Source: Saprospiraceae bacterium (GTDB lineage Bacteria; Bacteroidota; Bacteroidia; Chitinophagales; Saprospiraceae). From it: 64,000 bases of DNA. Made by a program: the position numbers and the translations under genes. The notes beneath the pieces were generated by a model, which was given only the letters and a program-made list of their open reading frames with translations, was not told where the DNA came from and searched no databases. Every line of letters starts with the position of its first letter. Position 1 is the stretch's first letter. Positions 42,285 through 51,490 of this stretch are shown piece by piece. Where the stretch lies: assembly GCA_016715105.1 (NCBI GenBank), contig JADKBO010000008.1:1-64000 (forward strand), written 5' to 3'.

Positions 42285-44651
42285 ATGAAGTATCGTAAGA
42301 TTGTATTTGGACTCATGTTAGTAATAACGATGATCCTTTCTGCCTGCAATACTACTAAATATCTAAGCGATTCAGAAAATCTTGTAGTTTCTTCACAAAT
42401 TAAAGTTTACAACAATACCACCAATGTTTCCAAAACAGCCATTGAATTAGAGCTTGATCCATACATTGCTTTAAAGCCAAATACTAATTCTTTTTTCGTG
42501 ATACCGAAAGAGTATATATACTACAAAAATCAAGAAAAGGAAAACGAACGAGGCTTCAGAAAATTTATGAGAAACACTTTGGGCGAACCCCCAACTATTT
42601 ATGATAGCACTTTGGTTCAAAATACGGTGGCTGATATGCAAAACTACCTCAGAGTTTCAAAAGGTTATTATGAAGCCGAGGTTACTTCCGTTTCTAAAAT
42701 TGAAAATAGAAAAGCTAAAATTACCTACAACACCTATCTCAACGACAGATATCGAATAAAATCCATCAGTTATATTTCTGAAGACAGCGCAGTTTTAAGA
42801 GCCATCATTGAAGATGCTGGAAATGCTGTGGTCAAAAAAGGTGACTATATTGATGGTGCAAGCCTAGAATTAGAAAAAAATAGGATAACCAATAAGCTGC
42901 AAGATCAAGGTTATGCTCAATTTTTGACACAATACATTGACATCAAAGGAGACAGCAGCTTTACCGAAAAAAATGTTGAATTATTTTTTGAAATTCTCAA
43001 GCCCTCACCCACTGAAAATCATAAGATTTATACCAATGGAGCAATCAGAGTGTATACTGACTATTACAACAAACAAGATACCTTTTCATTGGTCTCAGAA
43101 GAAATAGATGGCATTACTTTTTTACGTGAAAGTTCAGATTGGGTGGTTGAGCCCAAACACCTGAGTAAGTTAATTTATTTCAACAAAAACGAACAAACCA
43201 ACAGATCACAAAGGAGTCGTACATTCAGAAAGATGTCAGAGCTAAGTGCTTATAAGTTTGCTGCCATCAATGCATATGCTAATCCAAATGACAGTACAGA
43301 AATAGAATATGATGTTTTACTCACTCCCCAAAACTTCAAATGGGTCGGGGATTTTGGATTAGAAACGTACTATTCTTCAGGAGCACAGTTTAGAAACCTT
43401 TTTGGCTTTTCTGTCAATGGTAAATTGATCAATAGAAACTTCCTAAAAGGGAGCGAGCAATACTCACTAACTGGTGATGTCAGCACCGAACTCAGTTTTG
43501 ACAACAATTCTGGCGAAAACCGACAATTTGTGGTGGCGAGAACGTTCAGCGCCGGGCTTCAAAACTCAATTGAATATCCGCGGATTATCAAATACACTCA
43601 GTTATCAAAACTATTTAAAAATACTGGTATCATATCGAATGGCCTGTATGAGGGTTTTCAAGAAGACGCAACAAGTAACGTAAGTATAGGACTTCGTACT
43701 CAGAATTTGCTCAATTACTTCCGTGTAAATTCGGCGAAGGCCAGTTTGGGATACAAATACAATGATGGTTTAAAACACAATGTGAGTTTAGATCAATTTG
43801 GCATCACACTCAACGACGTGACACCAGGACCTTTGTTTGACAGTTTATGTTTACGGTCACCTATTTATTGCCTCAATCTACAAGACAATTTATTCAGTGG
43901 CATTCTATTTAATAATTTACTTTATGTTTATAACAGGCCAAATCTTTTTGGAAATACCAATTATAGTGCAGTTTTCAATCTCGAAACTTCTGGCTTAGAA
44001 ATATTTGCCGTCAATAAACTTTCCAATCTCATTACCGGCAATAATACTCCCTGGAGGCTTTTCAATGATCGTTTTGAATTTTCGAAATTTATCAAAATGG
44101 AAATTGATAACCGATTCACAAAAAGGATAGCCGTAGACAGAAGTTTGGCTTGGAGATTTGACATTGGTGCTTTGATACCTTACGGTGAAAATAAAATTAC
44201 TCCTTTTATCCGGCAATTCTCGGCTGGCGGACCCAATAGTTTACGCGGTTGGTTGCCTCGACAATTAGTTGGTGAATTGGTAGATACAGTTTCTACTTTT
44301 CTGCCTTTGTATCAAGGTGATATAAAGCTTGAAGCCAATGTGGAATTCAGGTTTGATCTGGTATCTTTTTTTGAGGGAGCGTTTTTTGTTGATGCTGGGA
44401 ATGTATGGCAAATCACTTCTGTAAGTGAACCTCGAGCTAGATTTACGAAGGATTTCTATAAGCAGATTGCGGTTGCTGCTGGATGGGGTTTACGAATGGA
44501 CTTCAATTATTTCATTATCCGCATTGATTTTGGCTACAAAGTAAGAAATCCTTATCCTCAAGAAACAGGGGGTGGCTATTGGTACAATTGGCGCAACATC
44601 AGACGACAAGGTCTTGGCAATCCGCAAATTGGCATCAACTATCCATTCTAA
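42285..44651 (+). CDS. tamL: TamL-type BamA/TamA-family outer-membrane lipoprotein
   Basis: I chose the ATG at 42285 rather than a TTG two codons earlier. The signal peptide ends with a lipobox (ILSAC, Cys then NTTKYL), as in TamL, the lipidated TamA homologue of Bacteroidota. POTRA-like repeats follow (RYRIKSISYISEDSAVLRAI, RITNKLQDQGYAQFL). The C-terminal Omp85 barrel has SAGGPNSLRGW, the VRGF-like lid-lock motif, and FFVDAGNVWQI, and ends in NYPF with terminal Phe. It is 788 residues long. It is thought to work with a TamB homologue in outer-membrane or surface-lipoprotein biogenesis. A redoxin gene starts only 2 bases after the stop. Confidence 0.88.
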   Translation: MKYRKIVFGLMLVITMILSACNTTKYLSDSENLVVSSQIKVYNNTTNVSKTAIELELDPYIALKPNTNSFFVIPKEYIYYKNQEKENERGFRKFMRNTLGEPPTIYDSTLVQNTVADMQNYLRVSKGYYEAEVTSVSKIENRKAKITYNTYLNDRYRIKSISYISEDSAVLRAIIEDAGNAVVKKGDYIDGASLELEKNRITNKLQDQGYAQFLTQYIDIKGDSSFTEKNVELFFEILKPSPTENHKIYTNGAIRVYTDYYNKQDTFSLVSEEIDGITFLRESSDWVVEPKHLSKLIYFNKNEQTNRSQRSRTFRKMSELSAYKFAAINAYANPNDSTEIEYDVLLTPQNFKWVGDFGLETYYSSGAQFRNLFGFSVNGKLINRNFLKGSEQYSLTGDVSTELSFDNNSGENRQFVVARTFSAGLQNSIEYPRIIKYTQLSKLFKNTGIISNGLYEGFQEDATSNVSIGLRTQNLLNYFRVNSAKASLGYKYNDGLKHNVSLDQFGITLNDVTPGPLFDSLCLRSPIYCLNLQDNLFSGILFNNLLYVYNRPNLFGNTNYSAVFNLETSGLEIFAVNKLSNLITGNNTPWRLFNDRFEFSKFIKMEIDNRFTKRIAVDRSLAWRFDIGALIPYGENKITPFIRQFSAGGPNSLRGWLPRQLVGELVDTVSTFLPLYQGDIKLEANVEFRFDLVSFFEGAFFVDAGNVWQITSVSEPRARFTKDFYKQIAVAAGWGLRMDFNYFIIRIDFGYKVRNPYPQETGGGYWYNWRNIRRQGLGNPQIGINYPF

Positions 44652-44653
44652 AA

Positions 44654-45201
44654 ATGCGTTATGTTATCATGGGCAAGATATTTACAAGCATTTTTATCTT
44701 ATTTTTCACTAGCTCTCTTGCTATAAGTCAAAGTACAACCACCAATCCAAAGATAAAAGTGTCTATATTTTTCTTTTACATGATTGTGTAATCTGCCAAT
44801 CATACGCTCCCTATTTGGAAGAACTTTATCAAAATCATCAATCAAATTTCAATTTCATTGGTGTTTTTCCAAATTTCATTTCTAAAGAAAAAGACATTCA
44901 ATCATTCAAGGAAAATTATGGCATTTCCTTTCCTACCAAAACGGATTATTTCAAAACTCTCACCAACCAATTTAATGTTACTGTTACCCCAGAAGTGATC
45001 GTTTATGATGAGCTAAAAAGAGAGGTTTTGTATCAAGGCAGAATCGATGATGAATTTTTTGCCATAGGTAAACGAAAGCAAGTAGTGGGCAGTCACGATT
45101 TGAGTAACGCATTGAATGGGATTGTGGCTGGAATACCATTCAATAAAAAAACAACGCCAATTGGTTGTTTTATTAACTTTGAGGACTTAATAAAAAAATG
45201 A
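44654..45201 (+). CDS. Exported thioredoxin-like (redoxin) protein, frameshifted
   Basis: The gene starts MRYVIMGKIFTSIFILFFTS with a signal peptide (SLAISQ). The frame breaks in the T-rich run 44770-44779; removing one T gives IFLLHDCVICQSYAPYLEEL, a thioredoxin-like active site with CVIC. The continuing frame (44815-45201) has FIGVFPNFISKEKDIQSFKE and VTPEVIVYDELKREVLYQGR, containing the cis-Pro of the fold and an edge strand. It would be periplasmic. It overlaps the next gene by ATGA and is probably co-expressed with it, perhaps supplying redox support to the copper/heme enzyme. Confidence 0.7.
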
Positions 45202-46808
45202 TGGAAAGATATTTTTATAACAGAGTGGCCAAAATGTGTTTGGTAATCTTCGTTTTTGGAGGACAATTCACTGCAAATGCTCAGGTCACTTTTACCAAAG
45301 ATGTTGCAAAAATCATTTATAATAAATGTACAAGCTGTCATCGGCCGGGAGAAATTGCACCTTTTTCATTGACAAACTATAATGAAGTAAAAGGTAGGGC
45401 TTCGACCATCAAGTATGTTACTGGCAGTAAGTATATGCCACCTTGGAAGGCAGACCCCACTTATCAACATTATCTTTCTGAAAACTATTTGTCTGACGCA
45501 GAAATAAAAACGATAGCAGATTGGGTGGATGCAGGAGTTCCTTATGGTAATATGTTAGAAGAACCAGCGCTCCCTATCTTCTCGGAAGGAAGTGCGCTAG
45601 GTCAGCCAGATATGGTCGTCTCCTTTGCAAAAACCCACGTCCATAAGGGAAATAGAAAGGATGAATATCGTTATTTTGTCATTCCCACAGGATTACAAGA
45701 AGATAAAATTCTTAAGGCCATAGAAATGCGTGCGGGAAATAAAAAAATTGTGCACCATGCTTTATTTTTTGAAGATACTGAGGGTAGAGCCAGACAATTT
45801 GATCAAAAAACTCCAGAATATGGCTTTGAAGGAGTCTCCGGATTTACCAATGAAGAGGTGATTTTGTACAATCAATTCCCGGGATATGCACCTGGTCAAA
45901 AACCATTATTCTTTCCTGATGGCATGGGCCAAAAGCTCAGCAAAGGCTCAGATTTAGTCGTGCAAATCCATTATGCACCGACGTCAGTTGACGAATCGGA
46001 CTCTACCTCAATCAATTTATTTTTTGCTGATGAAAAGGAAGAAAAGGTCGACAGGTTTGTGGATGACTACGTAATGTTACCTTTTCATTTGACAACTGGA
46101 GCTTGGTCTTTTGTCATTTACCCAGGCACAGTCAGGACATTTGAAGGTAGAATGACTCTTCCAGAAGATCGATCCATCATGGGGATTTTTCCACACATGC
46201 ACATGCTTGGTAAAAAATGGGAAGTTTGGTTGAAAAGACCAGATGGAACTACAGAGAATTTGATCAAAATAAATGATTGGGATTTCTCTTGGCAAAGTAA
46301 TTACTATTTCAAAAAATTCATGATTGCGCCTAAAGGAAGCATCATCTATGCAAAAGCAACTTACGACAATACAACCAACAATCCTTTAAACCCTAGTAAT
46401 CCGCCCAAAACGGTTGCATGGGGCGAAAATACCACCGATGAAATGTTTTACTTGCCCATTTTATCTGTTCCATACAAAGCTGGTGATGAGTCGGTAGTTT
46501 TCGAAGATAAAACCATAACTAGTACCACCGAAACGGTCAATGATGCAAAATTTGTACTTGCTCCAAACCCTGTCACCTCAGGTAGTTTGGTCAATATTAC
46601 TTTTTCATTGGATCAAGGCCAACCAGTAGATATTTTGGTTTTTGATGCACTTGGGCAAATGGTTAGGACTCTCAGAAAAGGCAGCTTTTTTAGTCGTGGA
46701 GATCATGCGGTACATCTCTCTACCAATAACTTGTCGAAAGGTATATATTTTGTAAAATTGGTCACTGGAGCAAACCAGATAAGTAAACCGCTTATTTTAG
46801 TTGAATAG
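45198..46808 (+). CDS. Secreted cytochrome c / copper type II monooxygenase-like protein with T9SS sorting domain
   Basis: The signal peptide ends near TANAQ. Residues about 30-110 are a cytochrome c-like domain (VAKIIYNKCTSCHRPGEIAP, CxxCH at the heme site, MPPW as candidate Met ligand). The next 330 residues resemble the two-domain copper type II, ascorbate-dependent monooxygenase fold: KKIVHHALFFEDTEG, VVQIHYAP and GIFPHMHMLGKKWEVW supply candidate copper His and Met ligands. The last 80 residues are a type IX secretion sorting domain (LAPNPVTSGSLVNITFSL ... LSKGIYFVKLV). The substrate is unknown. It overlaps the redoxin gene by 4 bases and is followed by free space. Confidence 0.85.
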   Translation: MMERYFYNRVAKMCLVIFVFGGQFTANAQVTFTKDVAKIIYNKCTSCHRPGEIAPFSLTNYNEVKGRASTIKYVTGSKYMPPWKADPTYQHYLSENYLSDAEIKTIADWVDAGVPYGNMLEEPALPIFSEGSALGQPDMVVSFAKTHVHKGNRKDEYRYFVIPTGLQEDKILKAIEMRAGNKKIVHHALFFEDTEGRARQFDQKTPEYGFEGVSGFTNEEVILYNQFPGYAPGQKPLFFPDGMGQKLSKGSDLVVQIHYAPTSVDESDSTSINLFFADEKEEKVDRFVDDYVMLPFHLTTGAWSFVIYPGTVRTFEGRMTLPEDRSIMGIFPHMHMLGKKWEVWLKRPDGTTENLIKINDWDFSWQSNYYFKKFMIAPKGSIIYAKATYDNTTNNPLNPSNPPKTVAWGENTTDEMFYLPILSVPYKAGDESVVFEDKTITSTTETVNDAKFVLAPNPVTSGSLVNITFSLDQGQPVDILVFDALGQMVRTLRKGSFFSRGDHAVHLSTNNLSKGIYFVKLVTGANQISKPLILVE

Positions 46809-46902
46809 TTTATCCAAACAAATAAATATTGCAGCCATCTTGATTGTAATACTATGTAACTTAAAAGTATAAGTTCTACGGTTTAGGCATTTGAATAGAG
46901 CA

Positions 46903-47385
46903 TCATTCACTCAACATTAAATTATCTAACCTGTAGTCTACAACCTTACCTTTTTTATAATCCAAAGTAATATGTGCTTGAATGTTAACGTATTGATCAC
47001 GTTGTTTTGCTGGTTGAAAAGGTTGTATTTCTTCAACAAATCTTCTAAGGCTTACGGTGTCTATGGAAGAACCATTTAATGAACCAGCCATACAATTCCT
47101 TATTTTACCTTCTTTTTCAATTACTAAATATATTCTCACTATATCATCTTCTTTATCAACTAGATATTGAGCGCTTTCTTCCAAATGTTCACTAAAGGCT
47201 TTTCTATCCATATGAATCATTGGCAAAATTTGAGTTTTTTTGAAAATTTCATCGTTAATCAATGGCCTCGGATATCCTAAACTTGCGAAACTTTTATAGC
47301 CTTCATATCCCTCTTGAGCTCCAAGCACAAAACCTGAAAAGGATAATGCCAAAAACCATATCAACTTTAAATTGGAATTAACCAT
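46903..47385 (-). CDS. Exported protein with TonB C-terminal-like domain
   Basis: A signal peptide (LIWFLALSFSGFVLGAQ) is followed by about 140 residues. The ordering IVRIYLVIEKEGKIRNCMAG, FVEEIQPFQPAKQRDQYVNI and QAHITLDYKKGKVVDYRLDN resembles the TonB C-terminal fold (VxFxVxxdGxVxx...W.PAxxxGxxVxxxxxxPvxF). It has no N-terminal membrane anchor typical of TonB itself. A stand-alone periplasmic TonB-C-like protein of unknown role is the best reading. Start and stop are clear, and no operon partner is evident. Confidence 0.55.
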   Translation of the reverse strand: MVNSNLKLIWFLALSFSGFVLGAQEGYEGYKSFASLGYPRPLINDEIFKKTQILPMIHMDRKAFSEHLEESAQYLVDKEDDIVRIYLVIEKEGKIRNCMAGSLNGSSIDTVSLRRFVEEIQPFQPAKQRDQYVNIQAHITLDYKKGKVVDYRLDNLMLSE

Positions 47386-47650
47386 AATTAATTTATTTTA
47401 ATAAGTAATGATCGCGTAAAGCTACATATATCTTATACTAATATTGAAAATAATTATGCCTTTTCTCTTCTAGAGATTACATTTAAGAACATAGGTTAAT
47501 TTCTATTGTACTAATATTTTATATTATCTATATAAAATTAACCAAAACTATGTTATCTACTAACTGGCTCATGTGAAACACTCAATGATGATATTTTTTT
47601 GAATGCTTTTCTGGAGTTTTGAAGTATTAACTACTAAAAAACAACAGAAA

Positions 47651-48355
47651 ATGGAACAAAAATTACAACGCAACATTGTTTGGTTTTTCTCCTTGCTGCT
47701 CTTGACGTCCTTTTTGGGATTTTATCCTACCTATCTAGTCAAAGCTCCAACATTTGAGGGATTCAAAACAGCCCATCACTTTCACGGATTAATGGCACTC
47801 CTTTGGATCTTACTACTTATTGTGCAACCGCTTCTTATTCGGCTGAAGAAAAATGCATTACATAAGCAAGTTGGAAAACTGTCTTATGTGATCATGCCTT
47901 TACTTATGATTTCGCTCTTTTTTGTAGCCAAAGCCTCATACGAAGCTGCTTTGATTGCAAAAGGGAGAGAAACTGCATTGGCTGGAATGACCAACGGAAT
48001 TCCAGATTTGATTTACCTGGGTTTCTTTTTTACCATGGCCATGATTTATAGAAAGCAAGTTTCTATCCATATGCGTTTCATGGCTTGTACAGGCTTTATG
48101 ATGCTGGGACCTGGACTTGGTCGGATGATGGTTGTTGCATTTGGAATGCCTGTTCCAGTGGTCATCGTGACCATTGTTGCGCTTACTGCCCTGCTGCCCC
48201 TTACTTGGTTGATCTTCGACATCAAAAACAAAAAACCACTATTTCCTTTGATTTCCTACTTGGTTATTACCATAATGGTCATTATTACTGGTTCAAGCGG
48301 TCAAGACCCATGGTGGCAAAGTATTGCTGGATGGATATCAGAAACACTTTTTTAA
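47651..48355 (+). CDS. Integral membrane protein with conserved histidines, paralogue of 49320-50027
   Basis: I chose the ATG at 47651 (MEQKLQRNIVWFFSLLLLTS). Six to seven membrane helices are visible. His residues occur in TAHHFHGLMALLW, near ALHKQVGKLSYVIMP, and in SIHMRFMACTGFMMLGPGLG. The layout resembles small cytochrome b561- or DUF2306-like membrane proteins in which such His residues could bind heme. I cannot name the family with certainty. The paralogue two genes downstream shares FHGxxALLW, HKxxGKLSY and TGxxxLGPGLGR. The C-terminus ends WWQSIAGWISETLF, mirrored by WWQNFAKWIVINLF in the paralogue. Confidence 0.7.
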   Translation: MEQKLQRNIVWFFSLLLLTSFLGFYPTYLVKAPTFEGFKTAHHFHGLMALLWILLLIVQPLLIRLKKNALHKQVGKLSYVIMPLLMISLFFVAKASYEAALIAKGRETALAGMTNGIPDLIYLGFFFTMAMIYRKQVSIHMRFMACTGFMMLGPGLGRMMVVAFGMPVPVVIVTIVALTALLPLTWLIFDIKNKKPLFPLISYLVITIMVIITGSSGQDPWWQSIAGWISETLF

Positions 48356-48374
48356 ACCGCTAAACCAAAGAACC

Positions 48375-49313
48375 ATGGATTCTATTTGTCAATTAATTCA
48401 CTATGTAGAAAATAGAACATTCATAATACCAGCACTTTTATGGCTTTTACTTTTTGCGTCATCATGTGGACAAAAGGAAACAGTCTATGACCCTAGCCTT
48501 ATCAGATTTCACTTATATGGAAATGGAGAACCAGTTTTTGTTTTAAGTGGCGGACCTGGAAATGACTGTCATCAGGAAGAAGATGTTGCAATGAAAATTG
48601 GAGAGCATTATATGGCTATTCTACTTGAACAAAGAGGAACAGGGCTTTCCATGCCACCAGAATTGAACAAGGAAACTATAAATTTAGAAGCTTACATCAA
48701 AGATTTGCTTTTTGTGATGGACAGCGAAATAAACGCTGCCAAATTTTATGGACACTCATGGGGTGAATGCGCAACATACTTTGCAACCAAATATCCCGAA
48801 AAAGTAAGTGCTTTGATTTTAACAGGACCGGGGTATTTAAAACTTGACAAATCATATCAAAACAAAATATTTGCCAATAGGATGAGAAAACTAAGTCCAG
48901 AGCAACGAATAAGATTTGACGAACTTTCTAAAATTGATCAACAAAAATTATCCATTCAGGAACAAAATGAAATCTCATTTTTGGGCACCGTTTTTAACAC
49001 ATTTGACACTACAAACTGGGATTGGAAATATAAAAAAATTCAAACAAAGAAAAACACAAATACAAACCTATTAATAACCGAAGATCTGGAAAGGGTCAAG
49101 TTTGATATTACTGATAAAGTAGGACAATTAAATATGCCCATTACTTTAATTACATGTAAAGAAGATCCATTGGCTTTTCTCACTGATGAATACATCAAAT
49201 TTGCTCCCAAATCTAAGGTTAAGTGGCTTGACAAATGTGGTCATTTTCCAATGTACGAAAAACCTCAAAGGTTTTATTCTTCACTTACTGAGGCATTAAG
49301 CAACTTAAAATAA
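48375..49313 (+). CDS. Alpha/beta hydrolase, probable lipoprotein
   Basis: I chose the ATG at 48375 (MDSICQLIHYVENRTF), which gives a hydrophobic leader ending FASSC, a good lipobox. The hydrolase fold is shown by the oxyanion motif VLSGGPGND, the LLEQRGTGLSMPPE strand, the nucleophile elbow FYGHSWGECATY (Ser in GHSWGE), a late Asp in TCKEDPLAF and the catalytic His in KCGHFPMYEKP. The sequence is closest in style to proline iminopeptidase-like hydrolases. It lies between two paralogous membrane-protein genes, with spacing under 20 bases on each side, so the three probably form one operon. Confidence 0.85.
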   Translation: MDSICQLIHYVENRTFIIPALLWLLLFASSCGQKETVYDPSLIRFHLYGNGEPVFVLSGGPGNDCHQEEDVAMKIGEHYMAILLEQRGTGLSMPPELNKETINLEAYIKDLLFVMDSEINAAKFYGHSWGECATYFATKYPEKVSALILTGPGYLKLDKSYQNKIFANRMRKLSPEQRIRFDELSKIDQQKLSIQEQNEISFLGTVFNTFDTTNWDWKYKKIQTKKNTNTNLLITEDLERVKFDITDKVGQLNMPITLITCKEDPLAFLTDEYIKFAPKSKVKWLDKCGHFPMYEKPQRFYSSLTEALSNLK

Positions 49314-49319
49314 ATAATT

Positions 49320-50027
49320 ATGGAAAACAAATTGCAAAACAGCGTTGGGTTCTTTTTCATTGCTATTTTAATCATTACTTTACTCGGATTTTATCCATCT
49401 TATTTTTCTCATTTCCCAAAGTTTGAAGGGTTTTCATGGGCTTTTCATTTCCATGGCGTCCTGGCCTTACTTTGGTTATGCATGCTTATTACACAAGCAT
49501 TTCTTATTAGAGCTAAGAAATATGAAATTCATAAAGTAATAGGTAAATTATCATATTTCGTAATGCCTCTTTTGTTATTTTCTTTCTTTTTAATGGCGAA
49601 AGCAACTTACACCAAGAATATTTCTGTTAGACAACTTAGTGAGATTGATGCTTTAGCAGGATTAAGCAGAAGTGGCCTAAGAGACATTTTGTATATGGGT
49701 ATCTTGTATGGATTAGCTATTTTCTATAAGTCAAAAACTTCATGGCATCTTCGATTTTTTACATGCACAGGGCTAATTGTATTAGGCCCTGGACTTGGAA
49801 GATTTGCTTTTGCAAATTTTAGACCTGAAGTAGCAGGCGCTACGATGGGTATTATGATGTTATTAGTGCCAATAATTTGGCTAGTTATTGATATTATAAA
49901 GAAGAAATCACCAATACCATTGTTAATTTTTGTCATAATAACCATTTCTGCAATTTATTTGGACGGTGCTGGACATTCTGAATGGTGGCAAAACTTTGCA
50001 AAGTGGATTGTAATAAATTTATTCTAA
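49320..50027 (+). CDS. Integral membrane protein with conserved histidines, paralogue of 47651-48355
   Basis: This 235-residue protein repeats the layout of the gene at 47651: LLGFYPSYFSHFPKFEGF, AFHFHGVLALLWLCMLITQA, EIHKVIGKLSYFVMPLL, SWHLRFFTCTGLIVLGPGLG. It has about seven membrane helices. It begins 6 bases after the hydrolase stop. The conserved His positions (HFHG, IHK, WHLR) are the same in both paralogues, which argues for a functional role such as heme or metal binding. The exact family is not assigned. Confidence 0.7.
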   Translation: MENKLQNSVGFFFIAILIITLLGFYPSYFSHFPKFEGFSWAFHFHGVLALLWLCMLITQAFLIRAKKYEIHKVIGKLSYFVMPLLLFSFFLMAKATYTKNISVRQLSEIDALAGLSRSGLRDILYMGILYGLAIFYKSKTSWHLRFFTCTGLIVLGPGLGRFAFANFRPEVAGATMGIMMLLVPIIWLVIDIIKKKSPIPLLIFVIITISAIYLDGAGHSEWWQNFAKWIVINLF

Positions 50028-50179
50028 ACAAAAGAAATCGCTGATAATATCTTATCGGTAGATAAAAAATCACAGAATCCATAATTGACAATAGTACAGT
50101 GACAATTGGCTTTAAACTTTGGTTGCAAATTAGAGCTTATAAATTCCTTATTTTTTTAACCTTAAAATCCAAAAATACC

Positions 50180-50335
50180 ATGGAATCTTTTCTTCCAAAT
50201 GTACAACTTATGAAAGACGGCCACTGCATTGTTGTAGGCTTTTCTACCTGCCTGAGCGTTGTAGTGCTTTGTCTGCTTACCGCTTATTCTTTTTATTCCC
50301 TTGTACAATTCAAAAAGAAATACAATGGACAATAA
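50180..50335 (+). CDS. Possible small single-pass membrane protein
   Basis: An ATG at 50180 opens 51 codons: MESFLPNVQLMKDGHC, then a hydrophobic stretch (SVVVLCLLTAYSFYSLV) and a basic end (QFKKKYNGQ). It overlaps the start of the acyltransferase by 11 bases. This is consistent with translational coupling, but chance cannot be excluded. Positive-inside charge at the C-terminus fits a membrane microprotein. Confidence 0.4.
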   Translation: MESFLPNVQLMKDGHCIVVGFSTCLSVVVLCLLTAYSFYSLVQFKKKYNGQ

Positions 50336-51479
50336 GAATTACCTCTTCAATCTTACTCCTTTGAGAGGAATAGCTGCGCTACTTACGGTGCTATTTCACC
50401 TCAATTTGGGATCAAATGCTTTGCTCAACCCAGAATTGTCGCATGGATTTGACAAACTTTACCTCATGGTAGACTTTTTCTTTATTCTGTCAGGATTCAT
50501 CATGGTACACGTTTATTCAGGATGGTTTCAAAACGGTTTTGACAGACAGGCATTCAAAAAGTTTACTATTGCGCGTTTTGCGAGGGTTTATCCGCTCCAC
50601 TTTTTCACCCTACTCTACTTGATTTTGCTGCAAGGAGTTTTTTGGATGATGGGAGGCACTTATAATGATCCATTTTCTGCAAATAGCTTCACCTTACAAA
50701 GTATTCCAACCAATCTTTTGTTGATTCACAGTATGAATATTCACGGTTGGTTTACATGGAATAATGCAAGTTGGAGTATCAGCACGGAATGGTGGGCTTA
50801 TATGGTTTTTCCATTTTTGGTTTACTGGTTTGCAAATTTGAAGTCAGTTGGAAGATGGTTGATCATACTGGCTTGTATTGGTGGGTATTTGAGCATTATT
50901 TACTTTTTTCAAGATTTGGTGACCTATCCAGAAGGCATGGAATTTATAAAACCATTTGCCGCTAAAACACTCAATGTTGCTTATCAATACGGATACTTAA
51001 GATGTATTTTTGGATTCATCCTGGGTATGATGTGTTACAGATTGTATCAAGAAAAATGGGGATCAAAAGTACTTGGAAATGGCTATACCCTCGCTGTATT
51101 AGGAATTATTTTATTTCTATTCATGCATCTCTTTTTACTAGATCTTTACATTGTTTTGATTTTTCCTTTCATCCTTTTGTCTGCTTCTTATGGAAGTAAA
51201 GGAATGAATAGTTTATTCGAATCAAAGCCAATGCAAAAATTGGGCGACTGGTCATTTGCCATCTATTTGGTGCATCAACCCATTATTTATACCCGGGAAA
51301 CTATCCATGCTTTGATGGCAAAAAATCCCCCAATTGGTGAAGCTCCCGCTCCTTCCTATTTAGTTAATTGGTTGGTAGCCATTGGTTTCATAGCATTTAC
51401 TTTATTGATTAGTTATTTGGTTTATGAAAAAATAGAAGTGCCTTGGAGAAATAAAATTAAAATCAAATATTCAAATTAA
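50325..51479 (+). CDS. Acyltransferase family 3 integral membrane protein
   Basis: I chose the ATG at 50325 (MDNKNYLFNLTPLRGIAALL), which gives the standard N-terminus of acyltransferase-3 proteins: LRGIAALLTVLFHL, where the His is the probable catalytic residue, then FFILSGFIMVHVY and FARVYPLHFFTLL. About ten membrane helices follow to the end. The protein would O-acylate an exported carbohydrate such as peptidoglycan, LPS or exopolysaccharide; the target is not evident. It overlaps a small putative membrane ORF upstream. Confidence 0.9.
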   Translation: MDNKNYLFNLTPLRGIAALLTVLFHLNLGSNALLNPELSHGFDKLYLMVDFFFILSGFIMVHVYSGWFQNGFDRQAFKKFTIARFARVYPLHFFTLLYLILLQGVFWMMGGTYNDPFSANSFTLQSIPTNLLLIHSMNIHGWFTWNNASWSISTEWWAYMVFPFLVYWFANLKSVGRWLIILACIGGYLSIIYFFQDLVTYPEGMEFIKPFAAKTLNVAYQYGYLRCIFGFILGMMCYRLYQEKWGSKVLGNGYTLAVLGIILFLFMHLFLLDLYIVLIFPFILLSASYGSKGMNSLFESKPMQKLGDWSFAIYLVHQPIIYTRETIHALMAKNPPIGEAPAPSYLVNWLVAIGFIAFTLLISYLVYEKIEVPWRNKIKIKYSN

Positions 51480-51490
51480 AAGATCATAAA

